Shown: piece by piece, positions 24,432 to 38,700 of the stretch
Layout: every line of letters starts with the position of its first letter
How positions within the stretch are numbered: position 1 is the first letter of the stretch
Origin: Triplophysa rosa
Taxonomy: Eukaryota; Chordata; Actinopteri; Cypriniformes; Nemacheilidae
Assembly: GCF_024868665.1 (NCBI RefSeq)
Contig: NC_079894.1
Span: forward strand, 4,675,426-4,739,425
Length of the DNA stretch: 64,000 nt
Direction: 5' to 3'
The notes under the pieces: generated by a model
Told to the model about the DNA's origin: nothing
The model's database searches: none
Seen by the model: only the letters and a program-made list of their open reading frames with translations
Made by a program: the position numbers and the translations under genes

Positions 24432-24843
24432 TTAAAGTCCCCGTGAACCGGAAGTTGCGATCGTTTTTACTTCAGTATTCTGACACATTTCCAAGTGAAA
24501 AGGAATTTCAAAAGAGAAAATTAGTGGGCGTGGCTTGAGTTTTTCACAGCGAATTGATTGGATGTGTAAAAACAGCTGTTGCATTGATTTTGAAATGAAG
24601 CTGGCAGCAGACTGACAGTTGAAGGGGAGGAGTTAACGGATGCTCCGACCAAGCCGTCTAATTTACGTCATTTGAGATGGATAGTCATACAGGGCGGAAG
24701 TGCATTTTCAGGTTTTTACGGAAGATTATGAGGGTACATGAATTTTAAAAAGAAATGACACATTGATAAGCTATTTACTATTAACGCTGCAATACTTCAT
24801 GAAAAAATAAGAATTGTCATTTTTAATTTCACTGGGACTTTAA
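24432..24843 (+). mobile_element. TTAA-type element, C family, copy 2 (uninterrupted)
   Basis: Ends TTAAAGTCCCCGTGAA and TTCACTGGGACTTTAA (wrong only at single positions); interior TGGCAGCAGACTGACAGT and GACCAAGCCGTCTAA. It provides the empty-site reference for the retroposon nested in copy 1. Confidence 0.8.
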
Positions 24844-26262
24844 GTACAAGCCATCTTTTCTCACTTGAACCAATAATTTGAGCTAAAAGCCATAAGCACA
24901 GTCCAACAACCTTCATCAGTGCCTGGCTAAAAATGTTTCTGAATGCCCTAAAGCAACAATGTTAGCATGCAGGTCACATATTTGCAGGCATGGTGTTACC
25001 TTTACCAGTCATGCAACAGCCATTGAGATGCATGTGCGTACTTACAGATGTCTGCATGGTATTTCAGACCTCTTGGGACTGAATTCAATATATACAAGAT
25101 ATACTTTACTGCTTGTGATGTTTACTCACAAAAATAACAACGCTTCTGACTTCTTATATTCAACCCTTTCAACTTCATTTATTGCCTACTGAAGCCGCTA
25201 ATTGTGTGTCATTATAAAACCCTCAAAGTTTTCGAGTTGAAAAAATAACACCAAAGAAATCCGCGAGTCGCACGTTCACAAATATAAATTACGTGCATCT
25301 CATGGGCGAGCCAATCCCTACTCCTTTATTGATGAACGACAACAAGCACCAGCCAATTATTTCCTTTGGATCTAGTCTGAGTGCTTTGAAAAGAAAATAA
25401 GCCGTCAGAAACAAAAAGTATAAAGGCAGCGAGCTCATTATCCCCCCAGTACGTCTGCAAGTTACCTAAAGCGCCTTCCCATCAAAACGCTCGGTTTATT
25501 CTCCACAGAGAGCAGGTCCCCTGAGATTACAAAACAGGAAAAATTACACAGAAACAAATTACGGAGGCCTAAAAGCGTCTCGGCTGGAATTTATTATAAT
25601 TACCTTTCTTACACAGTCATTGCAAGTCTCTACAGCGTTTGCAAATTCAACATGGTCTTCATTGTCCTTTATCTGACCTTTTACGTGTCACGCAGACTTT
25701 TCTCATATTTAGGCCAATCGGATGAATGGGAGAGGCAGAGGTGTTGCACAACAGAAGGAAACCGAGATAAACAGTTCAGCCTCAATACATCTCATCACTT
25801 CTGCAGACCGGGTAGGTTTCTAAAACTCACCATGCGCATCGACTCGGGCTGGCCTTCAAAACAGCAGGGCACAAGAGAAGGTCTCAGTGAGAGCTAATGG
25901 AAACAGTAAACAACATCAGAAACCGTGTCTTTCTAGATGAACAGTGCACTGGCTTACCTGCGAATTAATGCAAACATCCACCTGCGATGCTGTCGGACGT
26001 GGGCGGGTACTTCAAAGTACACGCGGCCGTGTAAACAAGCAGCGAGTGTGTTCTTAACATAATCAAATTATCATTAGGAAAAACAGCGAAAGCTGTATGT
26101 CGTGCACAAAAACTGTGTTTACAGCACAATGGCCTTCTCCGGATCCGACACAAAGGTCTGACTCAAAATAACACTGGCTGTAATGAGTACATGTACCTGG
26201 GTATGAAAAATGAGCATCTGCTTTTGCAGATAAGGCATCACAGAGGAAAACTGAAATATAGC
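24844..26262. other. No gene recognised downstream of dars2
   Basis: In human the dars2 3' neighbours are GAS5 and ZBTB37. No BTB/zinc-finger ORF and no convincing C/D snoRNA were found here, so these are absent from the window or not recognisable. Confidence 0.45.
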
Positions 26263-26712
26263 TTTATTTGGTATGTTTGGTGGTGGAAGAATGTAAGATA
26301 TGGTATGCACGCACGCACACACTGCCTCCGCCGCAGGGCAACTGAAGAGAGCAGAAAAATCTGCGTAAATGGTTGCAGTGGAACAACGCTGCCCCCTACT
26401 GAAATATTTAGCCACCCTTCATCCGAGCCAACTGGATGCCTTTTCACTTAAAAGATTGATTTTAAAATATGCACTTGAACACATTAAATACAGTTCGAGT
26501 ATTTGACGAGGATGTAGGATTGATCTGTTGACTGCATTTTATGAGGCAGCAGCGGGGACTGAAGATGGTGCTCAATGCTCACAGATCAAAAAAGCAATCC
26601 CGCTTTTTCAGCTCTGAAGAAAAATGTCCATCACCAGGTGCGGGCATACACGGCGAGCACACGGTCCCCAACGTAATCGTGAAAATTGTATTCATATAAA
26701 CAGTTTTAGTAC
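26263..26712 (-). other. dars2: dars2 3' untranslated region (extent inferred)
   Basis: Noncoding sequence downstream of the TAA at 26713-26715. The nearest canonical minus-strand AATAAA is at 26263-26268; a variant CATAAA occurs closer, near 26540. Which one is used is unknown. Confidence 0.35.
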
Positions 26713-29700
26713 TTAAGTGTCCTGCTGACTCTCTGTATCTGCGTTGGGCCAGACCACAGAAATATGGTACGGCTTCAAGTCATCTTCAGAGACGAAGTCT
26801 GGGGCGTGACTCATGAGGTCGTGACCTCTGAACGATTTTGGAAAAGCTATGACGTCTCTTATACTGGGAGCTCCTACGATGATGGAGAGCAGTCGATCCA
26901 AACCTGCAGATGAGAATAAGAACAATTTTATTTAAATTAAATTTTATTTTATTTATTATTTTGTTATTTTATTTATTACTTTATTTTATTTATTATTTTA
27001 TTTTATTATTTTGTTTTGTTTTGTTTATTATTTTATTTTTATTTTATTTTATTTATTATTTTATTTTACTTATTACTTTACTTTACTTTACTTTACTTTA
27101 CTTTACTTTACTTTACTTTTGATTTGATTATATTTTAAACTCTTTATTTTCAGTTGTTAAAAAATATCTTTCAACATCCCTAGACTTCATAATCAAGAAC
27201 ATGGTAATTTGTGCATCACGAAATAAGAAAACTGTGAGAACGCCTTTGACACTGCCCGAACCAAAACAAACAGAAAATCTGGAACGATCAAGGGCACTTC
27301 ATGCTTCACAAACAGAAACAAATCTGGCAGATATTCAAGACCAAGCCAGCGATTTCAGTTTCTGACCATCACCGTTCCACTTTAACCAATAGGAGAATAT
27401 AATCAACAAGTCTTTCAGTCAAAGTGGTACCTCTACAACCTTGAAAATGTCAAAGATGGCACGTGTTGAATGCTTGCTCACCTAATGCGATTCCACCGTG
27501 CGGAGGGGCTCCGGACTCCAGAGCCTCTAACAGATGAGACAAAAGAGATGGGTCTTCCTATAAAACACGACACACCAAAAAACAATATTAGACAGATTGT
27601 CTGGTGGACTTTGTAACTCTTGTCAGCTTAAAATGGAATTGCTCATAGTATGAATTGTACAATATAACAAATACTTCAGCAAAAACAACCTGATGTTCCT
27701 TTTCCTTGGCTGTTAAGATCAAACGCATTTATCTTGCTTTAAAAAAAAGGTTAAATATAGCTTAATGGGTTGCTCGGCGACCAAGCGGGTAGTCGGAGGT
27801 GCGGGGGGTGTTAAGTAAGAGTCAAAAATAAAAAATGATGCACTTGAAAATCTGGACGTGTCCAATACAAGTGCTTTTACTCAGTGTCAGACTAGCATTA
27901 AGTGGCGCTCTCTGCTCGGTTTGTCATTTTTCACACTTGTTCCGTTACCTTGAGGATCGTCTCCAGGACGTACAGCTGCTGAGAGGCATTATGGATGCGA
28001 ACGGAACCTCCTCCGATCTCACAGCCGTTCAGAACCAAGTCATAATGCTGGCCTCGCACCTGAGACAGAGATCAATGAGAGACCACAGTCTTACAAAGGA
28101 CATTTCCTCGTGAGAAAACATACTTTTTTATTCACTTTATTTGGCATAGAATCTCCTAAAAGTGTCCTGAAAGTTATCAATATGAATATCTATGATTCCG
28201 TGAGGTTTGGAAAGACGATAATACGCTTAAAAGTACTAACCTTATGGGGCTGGGTGTACAGCAGATGGGCATCCTCGGGTACGGGTGCAGTGAAGGGATG
28301 GTGGGCAGACTCTAACGTCTCTGGGTCATCCTCTTTGGGTAAGAAGAGGGGAAAGTCCACCACCCACAGGAAGTGAAAGACGGAAGGGTCGCGAACAGGC
28401 ACACCAAGGCTCTCAAGCAGCTCGACGCACTGCAGTCTCAACTTCCCCAGAAGAGGGCGCTAGGATGTGATCAAGGTATTAAAAGGTTAACAGAAAATTA
28501 AAGTCAAAAATTCATCAGGAAAAAGGGGAAATGGGATTGAGACCTGTTGCAGGCTAGACGTGAACCTGCCTCATCCGCATGGGCACCAAAGCTCAACATT
28601 TCTAGATGTGCTCAACACTGACGATAAACCACAGGTCCAAAGAGATTACAAGATCATTTCAAGATTAGAAACTGCAAATCCAGAATGGCCTTTAAAGAAT
28701 GTCACAAGAGAAGAGCATCTAACCTTTACGCAGTCTTTTTAAAGATGAGAAAATCTGACTAAATATCAAATACAGCTGAACACAGCTCTTCTTGTTCTTT
28801 GTTCATTGACATAAAGCCAAAAGAGAAAATAAGGTTTTTAGAAATAAGAACACGTAAAATCGCCCTCAGAGCTAACTTTTCTTGTTTATTGCGCTAGTAT
28901 CACCATTCAACGCACAACCTCAGCACATAAAGCCTGCCAGTTATCCTCAACCATCTCCCACTCTCAGCTTTGTGACTAAGCAGCCATCTCACTTTGTGCC
29001 AAGCACACCATCTGCACCGGCCCTGAGCGAGAGCTGAGGCGAGAGAAAGATGAATATTCTTTTAAAAGTGATTTGATCATGTCAGCATTCTTCTGGAGCC
29101 ATATTTTCTAAAAAAAATCCTTAGTCATCAATCACTTCAGGGCACAATGACTGAACTGATGAGAAGGTGCTTGAGGACAGGAGGACAGAAAATGGGGGGG
29201 CTGGGAATTGAATTATTCACCTCAGTTTCATTGAGATTACAGGCTGGGTGAACAAAATTGGTCTGTATATTTTCAGGCTTTTGACCATATTTAAATATGT
29301 ATGTATATTTGTGTTTAAAAGGTGATGATTCTTACAATTAAAGAAAGCATTATTTTAACCAAACCACCACTGTCGCTAAACAGGAAAACAACAGAAATAA
29401 ATGTTTTTGACAGATTTTAACAAAACAAATAATCATTTGCATAACACGTACAGTATATTGATGTGAATATGACCACATATTGTTAACTAGAGAAATCGTA
29501 TAAAACTGAAACCTCGTATCTCCATATTTCATGATTTATATTTTTTGCCATAAATCATTATTATTATTCACCCTTTATGTTTGTCACTGGGTTCTGAAAA
29601 TATGTAAACAACAAAAAGTATTAAAACGACTTAATTCTAAACTAACTTTTTTGTGTTAAAACAAAATAAATCAGTAAGCATATAAAAATGATTTATAAAT

Positions 29701-32700
29701 TGAACTGTAGGGTGCGATTTTGTGAGGAAACGCCAATTTGATATCATTTGATTTCATAAACACTCTTAAAAGGTTCTTCACACGATACCATAGAAGAACC
29801 ATTTTTGGTCCACAGTGAACCGTTCAGTCAAAGGTTCTTTAAAGAATGTCTTTCCTACCTTAATATCATCTGAAAAACCTTTTTTCGCCACAAAGAACCT
29901 TTAGTAAAACATAAAGGTTCTTTGGATGTTAAAGGATCTTTATGGAACCATTTAGACAAAATGGGTTCTTCTATGTGAAGCACAGTGAAGATAAGTGAAG
30001 TAACCAGCAATTTTAGGTTTTAAACCAAGATGGCAATTAAGAGGCAAAAGTTACAGATTTCATATTTAATACATACAGCCATGGAAAAAATTAAGAAACC
30101 ATTGCAAAATTATTTTCAGTATCTCTAAATTTACTATTTATAGGCAGTGTTTAGGTAAAATAATCTTTTTTTTAATTCAGTGAACTAATACCAATATTTC
30201 CCCCAAATTTCAAATAAAAATATTGTTACCTGCATTTAGTTGCAGAAAATGAAAACCGGTCAAAATAACACAAAAGATATTCTGTATTTTTTCTGTTCAT
30301 ATTCACTTTTAAGCAATACAACAGTTATATTCATGTATTTAGAAAAAGTTAAACGATTATTTTTTTATGTGGTTGTTCATGTGTCTTGTCGTGCTCTCAG
30401 TCTATCACATTGCTGTTGGATGACTTTGTCACTCCTGAGGTTTGATTTTGTTGAAATTCAACAGACACTGGACTGGAATGGACACAATACATCTAGAAAT
30501 GCCGATTAAATGAAAAAAAACTCGTACTGTTTTCTGCGGCTGAAGTACTGAAAACGTACAAAATAAAAACCACCGTAAAACCATAATGTTAAAAGTTTTG
30601 CTTAATTTTTTTCATTTTTATTATATTGATTATATCAGCAACAACATAACAGCAAATATATTGTGAATATCAAATCCCATCCCAAACTGAGACCAGATAC
30701 TCCATCTAAAATGGCGTGATATAATTCAAATATGTCTTCACTGAGTCCTAATGATGACACATTTATTAGTCTGAACCAGTGTGGTTATGAGGGTATCTGC
30801 ATGGGTGTGAAACAGGATAAGGGCGGTACTCACCGTGTTCTCCCGGGGTCCGGCCGTGATGAAGATCAAGTCTCCGGCATTGGCCTGGGCCATCTGGAGC
30901 AGCTGCTGTCTGGCCGAGTCCGAGAGCAGTCGGGTGAGAGGGGATTTCATTGAACCATCTGCCCTTACCGGAGCCACACTCACCTCCTGTACAACACAAA
31001 CACAGCAATGATCATCCATTTCCTCCACCAGCCCTTATTCACTCGCCATAGACAACATAGGGCACAACTCTCGAGAAACCATCCGTCTCTCCAACATTAC
31101 GGGCTGGTTTCCCAGACTCGAGCGAAGCCAAGTCTCGAGCTAAAATGGATAGCAATGGAGAATCACTTCTGACGATGCCATTTAGTATAAGCCCGGGACA
31201 CTGGCCTCATCTTTCATTTTTATATACAGACAGAAGACAATACAGAGTGATTTTAATGGGTGTACAAAGACGAACGGCAAGGTTTTAGAAATATTAATGA
31301 ACACTTCATGAAATCATCAAGTACTCTTGATATTTGTAAGATAAAACATTTGTAGTTTGACGGGGATTGTAGAATACTGCCGTGCAGTTGCTAGGGAGTA
31401 TGTTCTGGTTGCTATAGGTGGATGCTCAGTGGTCCAAGTAAAAAAAAGAACATCAAGTTCTTCTGTAAACGCACGTCTTTGAGATTTTTTAAACTAGTTT
31501 TATAATCCACCAGGTGAAAATGTGATTTCAACTAGCTGCATATTTTAAGATATCATTCAAGTTTAATACCTGCATGATTTTGGGGGGGGGGTGTTGATGA
31601 ATTCCCTCAAGTATGCAATAGTACAAGTAACACGTTCGACAACTAGGATAAGACACAGCTGATCATCTCATTACAAAACATTTACTAACTATGAGTTAAC
31701 ATTGTAAACTGTTTAAAAGAAGTTTAGGATCATAAAATAAATGATTACAGATTTCATCAGTATCATAACAGGGCAACAGAAAGTAAATATATATAAAATT
31801 CCTATTATCGAGGACAGCGTACAACACAAACGCAGAGCTGGGTTTATGAACAGCAGTGAGGTCTGATGCCGCCTCAGGCTAAGAATGTTGTGTCATACGT
31901 TAGAGGCTTTTACCATCCAAATCACCCTGATTTATTGATTCGTTTTCAGATAAACATTTCATGAGTCTTGCAGTGATGCACACACACCACGCTGGTGGCG
32001 TTCCACCGGCAGACTAGAGAGACAGAACTCACCTGACAATACTGTGTCTTAGCTGCTTGTTTCAGGAACTCCAAGTCTTTGGCCTTCAGGTGTTTCTGTG
32101 GATGAAATACCACACACGGTCAGACTTCCAACACCACCGAAGAGTGTACAAGAGATCAAAATCGACAAAGGCCTCATGTGTCTGAGTAGATTTATTTAAA
32201 AAAAGAAACCGTATGCATGTTTTAGGTTTATAAAATGTATGGCAGAACATATACAAAGTTAACTTTGCAAATCAAGAATAGCAGAAGTAGAGTGCATGTG
32301 CACACATTGTAATTCCTACACCCTACTTTATGAAATAACCATACATAGAGCTCACAATGCCTTTCTTATTAAAGGAACAGTTCACCCGAAAATTCTGAAA
32401 TGAAAATGATAGTCAATAGTGACCCAGAACTGTTTGGTTACAAGCATTCTTCCAAATATCTTAAACAAACAGATTTGGGACAACTTGAGGGTGAGTAAAT
32501 GACAGAATTTTCATTTTTGGGTGAAGTGTTACTTTAAGCACAGCATCATTTGCATATTACATATAATCCTACTGTATTGAACTGTCCCAGATATTAGAAG
32601 ATATAGGTGATACGGACAAAAAATTATTGATTAGACATTACCAAGCTTAAAGGGATAGTCCACCCCAAAATGAAAAAAATGTCACGAATTACTCTCCCCT

Positions 32701-35700
32701 CAAGTTGTTCCAAACCTGTATACACTTCTTTGCTCTGTTGAACACAAAGAAAGATATTTGGAAAAATGTTACAAACTGAGATATCTGGGAAATGATCAGG
32801 GTTTTGTGTGTTCTGTTGAGCACAAAAGAAGATATTTTGAAGAATGTTGGACAGCAAACAGTTCTGAGACACCTTTAACTACCATTGTAATTGTTCCTAC
32901 TATGGTGGTCAATGATGTCCCAGAAATGGTTTGGAACAGCTAGAGAGTAATTCATGACAGAATTTTCCTTTTTGAGTAAACTATCCCTTTAAAAATATAA
33001 ATGTACTGTAATTTGTTTATATAATCAATATCTTTGTCTTGTTTTTCAGTAAACAACATCATGCAATACCAAAATAATATGATAAAATCATTAACATGAG
33101 AAGCAAAAGTGTATTGTAAGATATTCAGACTTTTTACAGAATATAGTTTGTGTTTTATTCTCAATCAACTGGGAAATCAGAATGAACTGTTTACTCCAGT
33201 TGAAGCTCCAATCAAATACTTTTTTGGTTAAAAATGAATGATTAAAAAATGTGTCAGGTACAATTTTGTGGGAAATATCAGATTTTATTTGACCTTAAAG
33301 GAATAATTCGCCCAAAAATGAAATTTAACCGCTTACACTCTGGACACTTTTGACCCACATGTTAACTATATGATTTGAGTTTAACTGGTTTGCTTACCAT
33401 CATGCCATTCTAGGTGTATGATACTATTCTTGAGATTTAAAGTTGAGATTTGCGGAGCCTGCGCATGTCCTTTTTGTGTGTGTCCAGTGATGCATTATGT
33501 TTACATCAAAACGTGACAACATAAGATCAATGTTAAATGTTTTTCTTCATAAACGTATTGTTCCGCTTCATAAGTGATGTATTAAAGGTACAGTTTGTAA
33601 CTTTTTTGCAGTAAAATATCCAAAAACCACTAGGCCAGTGTTATATATTTTGTTCAGTTGAGTACTTACAATATCTCAAATGTTTCCAACTATTTGTAAA
33701 TCGTGAGAAAATTGACATTTTAACCAGTGACACGGAGTGTGTTTGGCAGTCGCCTGTCAATGGCGTCATATCCGCGTTACCAAAGACACTAGATGATCAT
33801 GGAAAGCCTGCAACCTTCAGCGGAATGCAGGAAAGGAGACTAGAGGCTATTTATGATTGGCTGAGGTGCCTCGCATCTCCCTAATAACAGTCTCTGGCGT
33901 TACCCTCGGTTTCTGCTTTTACTGCCGTAGAAACCATGACAACACAGTCTCGTGGACAAATGTGAAAGTATTAGTTTGTTGCGTCTATCAAGCAACTATC
34001 TTGTTTTGCGCAGTCGTTATGGAGCACAATTATTCTTACTGTTTGCAGCTGGTTCTGTCAAAAAAGACAAACGGGTAAACCAAATGACCCAAGAAGAGTT
34101 TGGGACAAGAAGATCAAACTCGAGAGAGATAAAACTAGGATCAATATTGTTGTGGTGGCATTTCCTAAATGGAGAGAGCTGCGCAACAAATTTTTACTAT
34201 ACAGAGACGCTGACCTTGCTTGTGTTTTACTGGACAGGTGAGCAACTGTTTAGTGTCCTTTACTGACACAAAACGTATGATGTTTATGTTTTATGAATCT
34301 AATGCGTCTAATTCATTATAATGAAATAAAATCATGTCATCAAACGCAACATTTATAAAACTTTATTATTTTACATCATCCATAAACGTGATTTCTCATT
34401 CACGTCTTGATAATTAGCGGTGGAGAGAAGACGACAGTTACCATTATTCCACGCTCCTTCACAGGGTCATCAAGCTACGCCGTTGTTGCCGTTTTGAACA
34501 TATCTGTTTTGAATGTGCGCCCTCTAGCGGGGGATTTTACAAACTGCGCCTTTAACCCCCTGGAATAGTGTGGATCACTTTTATGATGAATGGATGTGCT
34601 TTTTTTGAGCTTCAAAAATGGGGATATAGAACACCATTTCAAAACACAGAGTAATCCTATAATTACAAAAACTTAAAATATAAGCTTTACATGCCTTTTT
34701 AATAAAATATTATAAATTAAACCTAAAAGTTACAAAACTTCTGAATAATGCTTTCTGATTTGAGAACTCGTAACATAAATGATACTAAGGGTGGTACTAA
34801 ATGTGGTGTAAAGATACAAAGCAAAAACGTTTTATTTTTTGTGCGCAGACAAAGTTAAACACATCAGGGCTCGTGTCCCATACGCACCGTTCCCTCTGGG
34901 ACACAGATGGCCTGAACGCAGCCCTCCGGTTCAAGAAGCGCATCTTTGATGAATTCGATCCGTGTGTCTTGGAAAGCGGCAGTGACATCCACAAGCTGAT
35001 TACGAGAAAACACATCTGAATTAACGACACAGAAACACATCAAACAACAGGAGGCGCCGCAATGTTTTTGGATGATGGTTAGTTATGCATTCAGGACACA
35101 CAACAGCGCATGACAACTTGTTGTCATGAGAGATTCATTTTTAATTGTTGAGCACTGCATGAGAATCTGTGATGTGTGGGGAAACAGCGTTCCAGCACAG
35201 CGTGACACCAAGGACAGACAGCACACAAACAATCGCAATGCTGTCTCACATGTAATCTAAGATGATGCGCATAAGGAGGAACATGCAGTCACCTTCATCT
35301 CAAATCTCGTGTCTGGTTTGTCCACCCCGTAGTGTCTCATAGCATCCTCATAAGTCATGGAAGGAAAAGGAACATTAATCTGCCCTTTGTCTTTTGGCCA
35401 AGAGTACTGAAGCAAGCCTTCAATCAAACGCATGACTCCAGCCTGCTCTATGAAGGACATCTCAATATCCACCTATGTAAAGAGAAAGTATGTCAACTAA
35501 AATGAGAGATAAAGCGAAAAATAGATTCAAAATGGGGGTCTCCAAGGGGGTTTGTGGCTTTTAGATTCAAATTCAAGCCTATTAGCAGCTCTCACATGCA
35601 CATTTGGGAGCTAGAGCGAGCAGCATCATTACAAAAATCTCATCTGCATCAGGACCGAGCTCCAGTTCTGCAGATATTGTCAGGCGTGCTGCAGCACAAC

Positions 35701-38700
35701 CTTTAACACATTATTACCTGTGTGAATTCAGGCTGTCTGTCAGGCTTGGAGCCTTCGTCTCTGTAGCAGCGGGCGAGCTGAAAGTACCTGAGATTGCAGG
35801 AGATAACCAGTGTGTAAGCGTGGGCCAATATTGAATTACATTTTAAAATCATGCATCGTGTATCATTTTCCTCTGACAGATTTTTCATAAAGTCATGCTT
35901 TCAGTACTGGCTCAGCACAACTAATAATTCAAAGAGACGTGCTGCCAAAATTGAAATGAAAATGAGACTGTTGCGGTCAGTATTACTTTTCAAAAGCTTA
36001 AAAAAATGAGACTATAACATTTTTAGAAGAAAATGTTACAGTAAATGATTGCCTGTACAAAACACGCGATAACGTTGCGGTAACATTGCAATAAAGTTGC
36101 GATACTCTTGATAGAGTTTGGGTCCTTCCATCAATGTGAATTTCAGAGTTTACTTGAAAGGTTATGTTAATAATGTGCCCAGCTGCAGGAAAGGAGAGTG
36201 AATGTCTGGATTTTTGGATGATCCAACAAGAAAACAGGTCATACGTTACGGTCCCATGAGATCAAACAACAAATTGACAATGAAATATGTCAACAATTCT
36301 TTTGTTTGCAAAAGTGTCAACTAATTATTCAAGCATTAGACCCCTTGACAACAATCTACACGTGTCAAGACCAACTTACACAGTGAGTTATGCGCTAATA
36401 CCACCTCACAGTTTTTGCTTTGATTTCCAAATAAAATTCAAATGAATCTCAGACATACAGTATCTCACTGTGAGTACACCCCTCACATTTTTGTAAATAT
36501 TTTATTATATTTTTTCATGTGACAACACTGAAGAAATGACACTGCTACAATGTAAAGTAGTGAGTGTACAGCTTGTATAACAGTGTAAATTTGCTGTCCC
36601 CTCAAAATAACTAATAAATGTGAGGAGTGAACTCACTTCTGTGAGATACTGTACATACATTCAGCTTTGGAATTAAAACTTTTTTTATATTTAAGAGCTG
36701 TTAAACGCTGAGAATAATATTGTCCGGTTGTGAGTTTGCGTTTGAGATGTTGGCCAAGAACATGTCGATTTGTTTCCATTGTGCTGTCAGTCAGTAAAAG
36801 CCTAGTTTAATGAACGTGCATCTGTGAATATGTACAACTGAACATGTGACAATCTGTGAATATGTAGGAAATACAAAATGGTACAAAAAAGAACATGTAT
36901 TACCGGTCTATGCCAGCCACCATAAGAAGCTGTTTGAATTGCTGCGGGCTCTGAGGAAGACAGTAGAACTTCCCAGGGTCTCCAGATGGCACCACAAACT
37001 CTTTGGCACCCTGAGAAACACAGAAATGTTTAAATAAACTCTGCGAATTCCTGCTTCTCACTGAGAACTGAGGCAGCCAGAATCTCAAGCCAATCTGATA
37101 AATGACTCGCTCGCATAAAAAAAGGAAGCAAAATAAATGAGCACGGAGCAAAAGGGGGTTGAAAAAATTGCATGCCAAAATATCAAAAAGACTTTATTGA
37201 CATTTAGTGAACGAGGACAGCCAGCTCAAGTGCCACTTCAAAAACTGTGCAACTTAATTACAACTGGCACCGACTTTTATAAATGATGCATTTATAAAAT
37301 AGAACATGCCCCAGATGGTATAGTTATGCAATACCCCCTATTGTTACAGAGGGTCTCTGTTTATGGAATTTTAGAAGTTGGTAGATTTACTGTTGGATTT
37401 GTACAGCACTTTGATCAGTGTAATGCTGAATTTAAATGTGTTTTATAAATAAATTTACTTACTATTGTTCACAACAGTACTTGAAAGCCCAACCACTTTC
37501 AATTTCTACCCAAATTTAATATTCTACAGCGTGGCATAACTACAAAGATATATATTTGTTATAAAAAAATACTTGTACACTAATAAATATCTTGCTTATT
37601 TTAATACTTGTTTTGTATTATTTTTAAATAATTTTAGGTTTTCTTGAAGACACCTTGGAAGATGAGGCCCCCTAGTGGGCCCCGGCAGTAGCTCATTTTA
37701 GAAATACTTTTTTAAACCACAAATGACATTTGTTACACATGTCCACATACTATGCACTATTTTGTGACACATGTAAAATAGTGCGAAATGCAAGTCATGT
37801 ATAACAAACTCTCTTTTTTCTGAGCCTTCTATTTTCACTTGCAGAAGTAATGTAAAACATTCACTAATACACTAGTGACTAATACATCGTAAAACCCTTC
37901 ATCAAATAGTTAAAAGTGCTTAGAAGGTCAAAATAAAGGATATGCAGAACAAGAGACATATAGTAAACGAAAATGTCTACTGATACAGCACTCATAAAGA
38001 CAACTGGACAAATAATAGAAAAATAGCAGTGAACAATATAAAAGGCAAGGTTTGTTTCGCAAACACATTACCAGACTAAATCACATTCTAGTATGATTTA
38101 ATAAATAATCATTCATGCATATGTATCAAACGTTCTATTCACTAGAAACAAATGTAAAGTTACTAGCACAAAGCCAGAGGGAGAGAGAATGAATAATGCC
38201 AGTTTCTGGTTCTGATCCGGCAGTGTTATTCTGCACCAGCTATAGTTTCTGTGGATGTTTGGGAACGCGATTCAAAAATGAGCATGAGTCACCAGAGTAC
38301 CGTTCTCCTGTGTTTTTGCATAATACATTTTTTTTATGCTTTTAAAAGTAAGTCTGCACATTACTCTATTATTACTTACTCTCTTTTTTTTTATTTTGCT
38401 CAATACGTATTATATTTCTGGATAATTCAACAAACTTGGTCTATGGATAGAATCTACAAGTGCCAGAGTCCACTCTGCTTCCAGAAAAGACTATGGTCTT
38501 TTAACATTGACCACATCCATCCAGGTTTTAAAACTTTAAATGCATATACAGTAATGTGCAACAGTCTTAGGCATGTTGGTATTTTCAACCAAAAAATGGT
38601 TTTAAGCGAGTTATTTATATTATATTTTGCTGTTGTGTCAGCAGGAAATATCAGTAAACATTCCCAGAGTTCTTTTGGATTTAGTCTTTCTTCTTCATGT

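Noticed and set aside
20000..26260. GAS5-type C/D snoRNA host gene expected next to dars2 from human order
   Set aside because: A few TGATGA words were seen but none with a correctly spaced CTGA and terminal stem.
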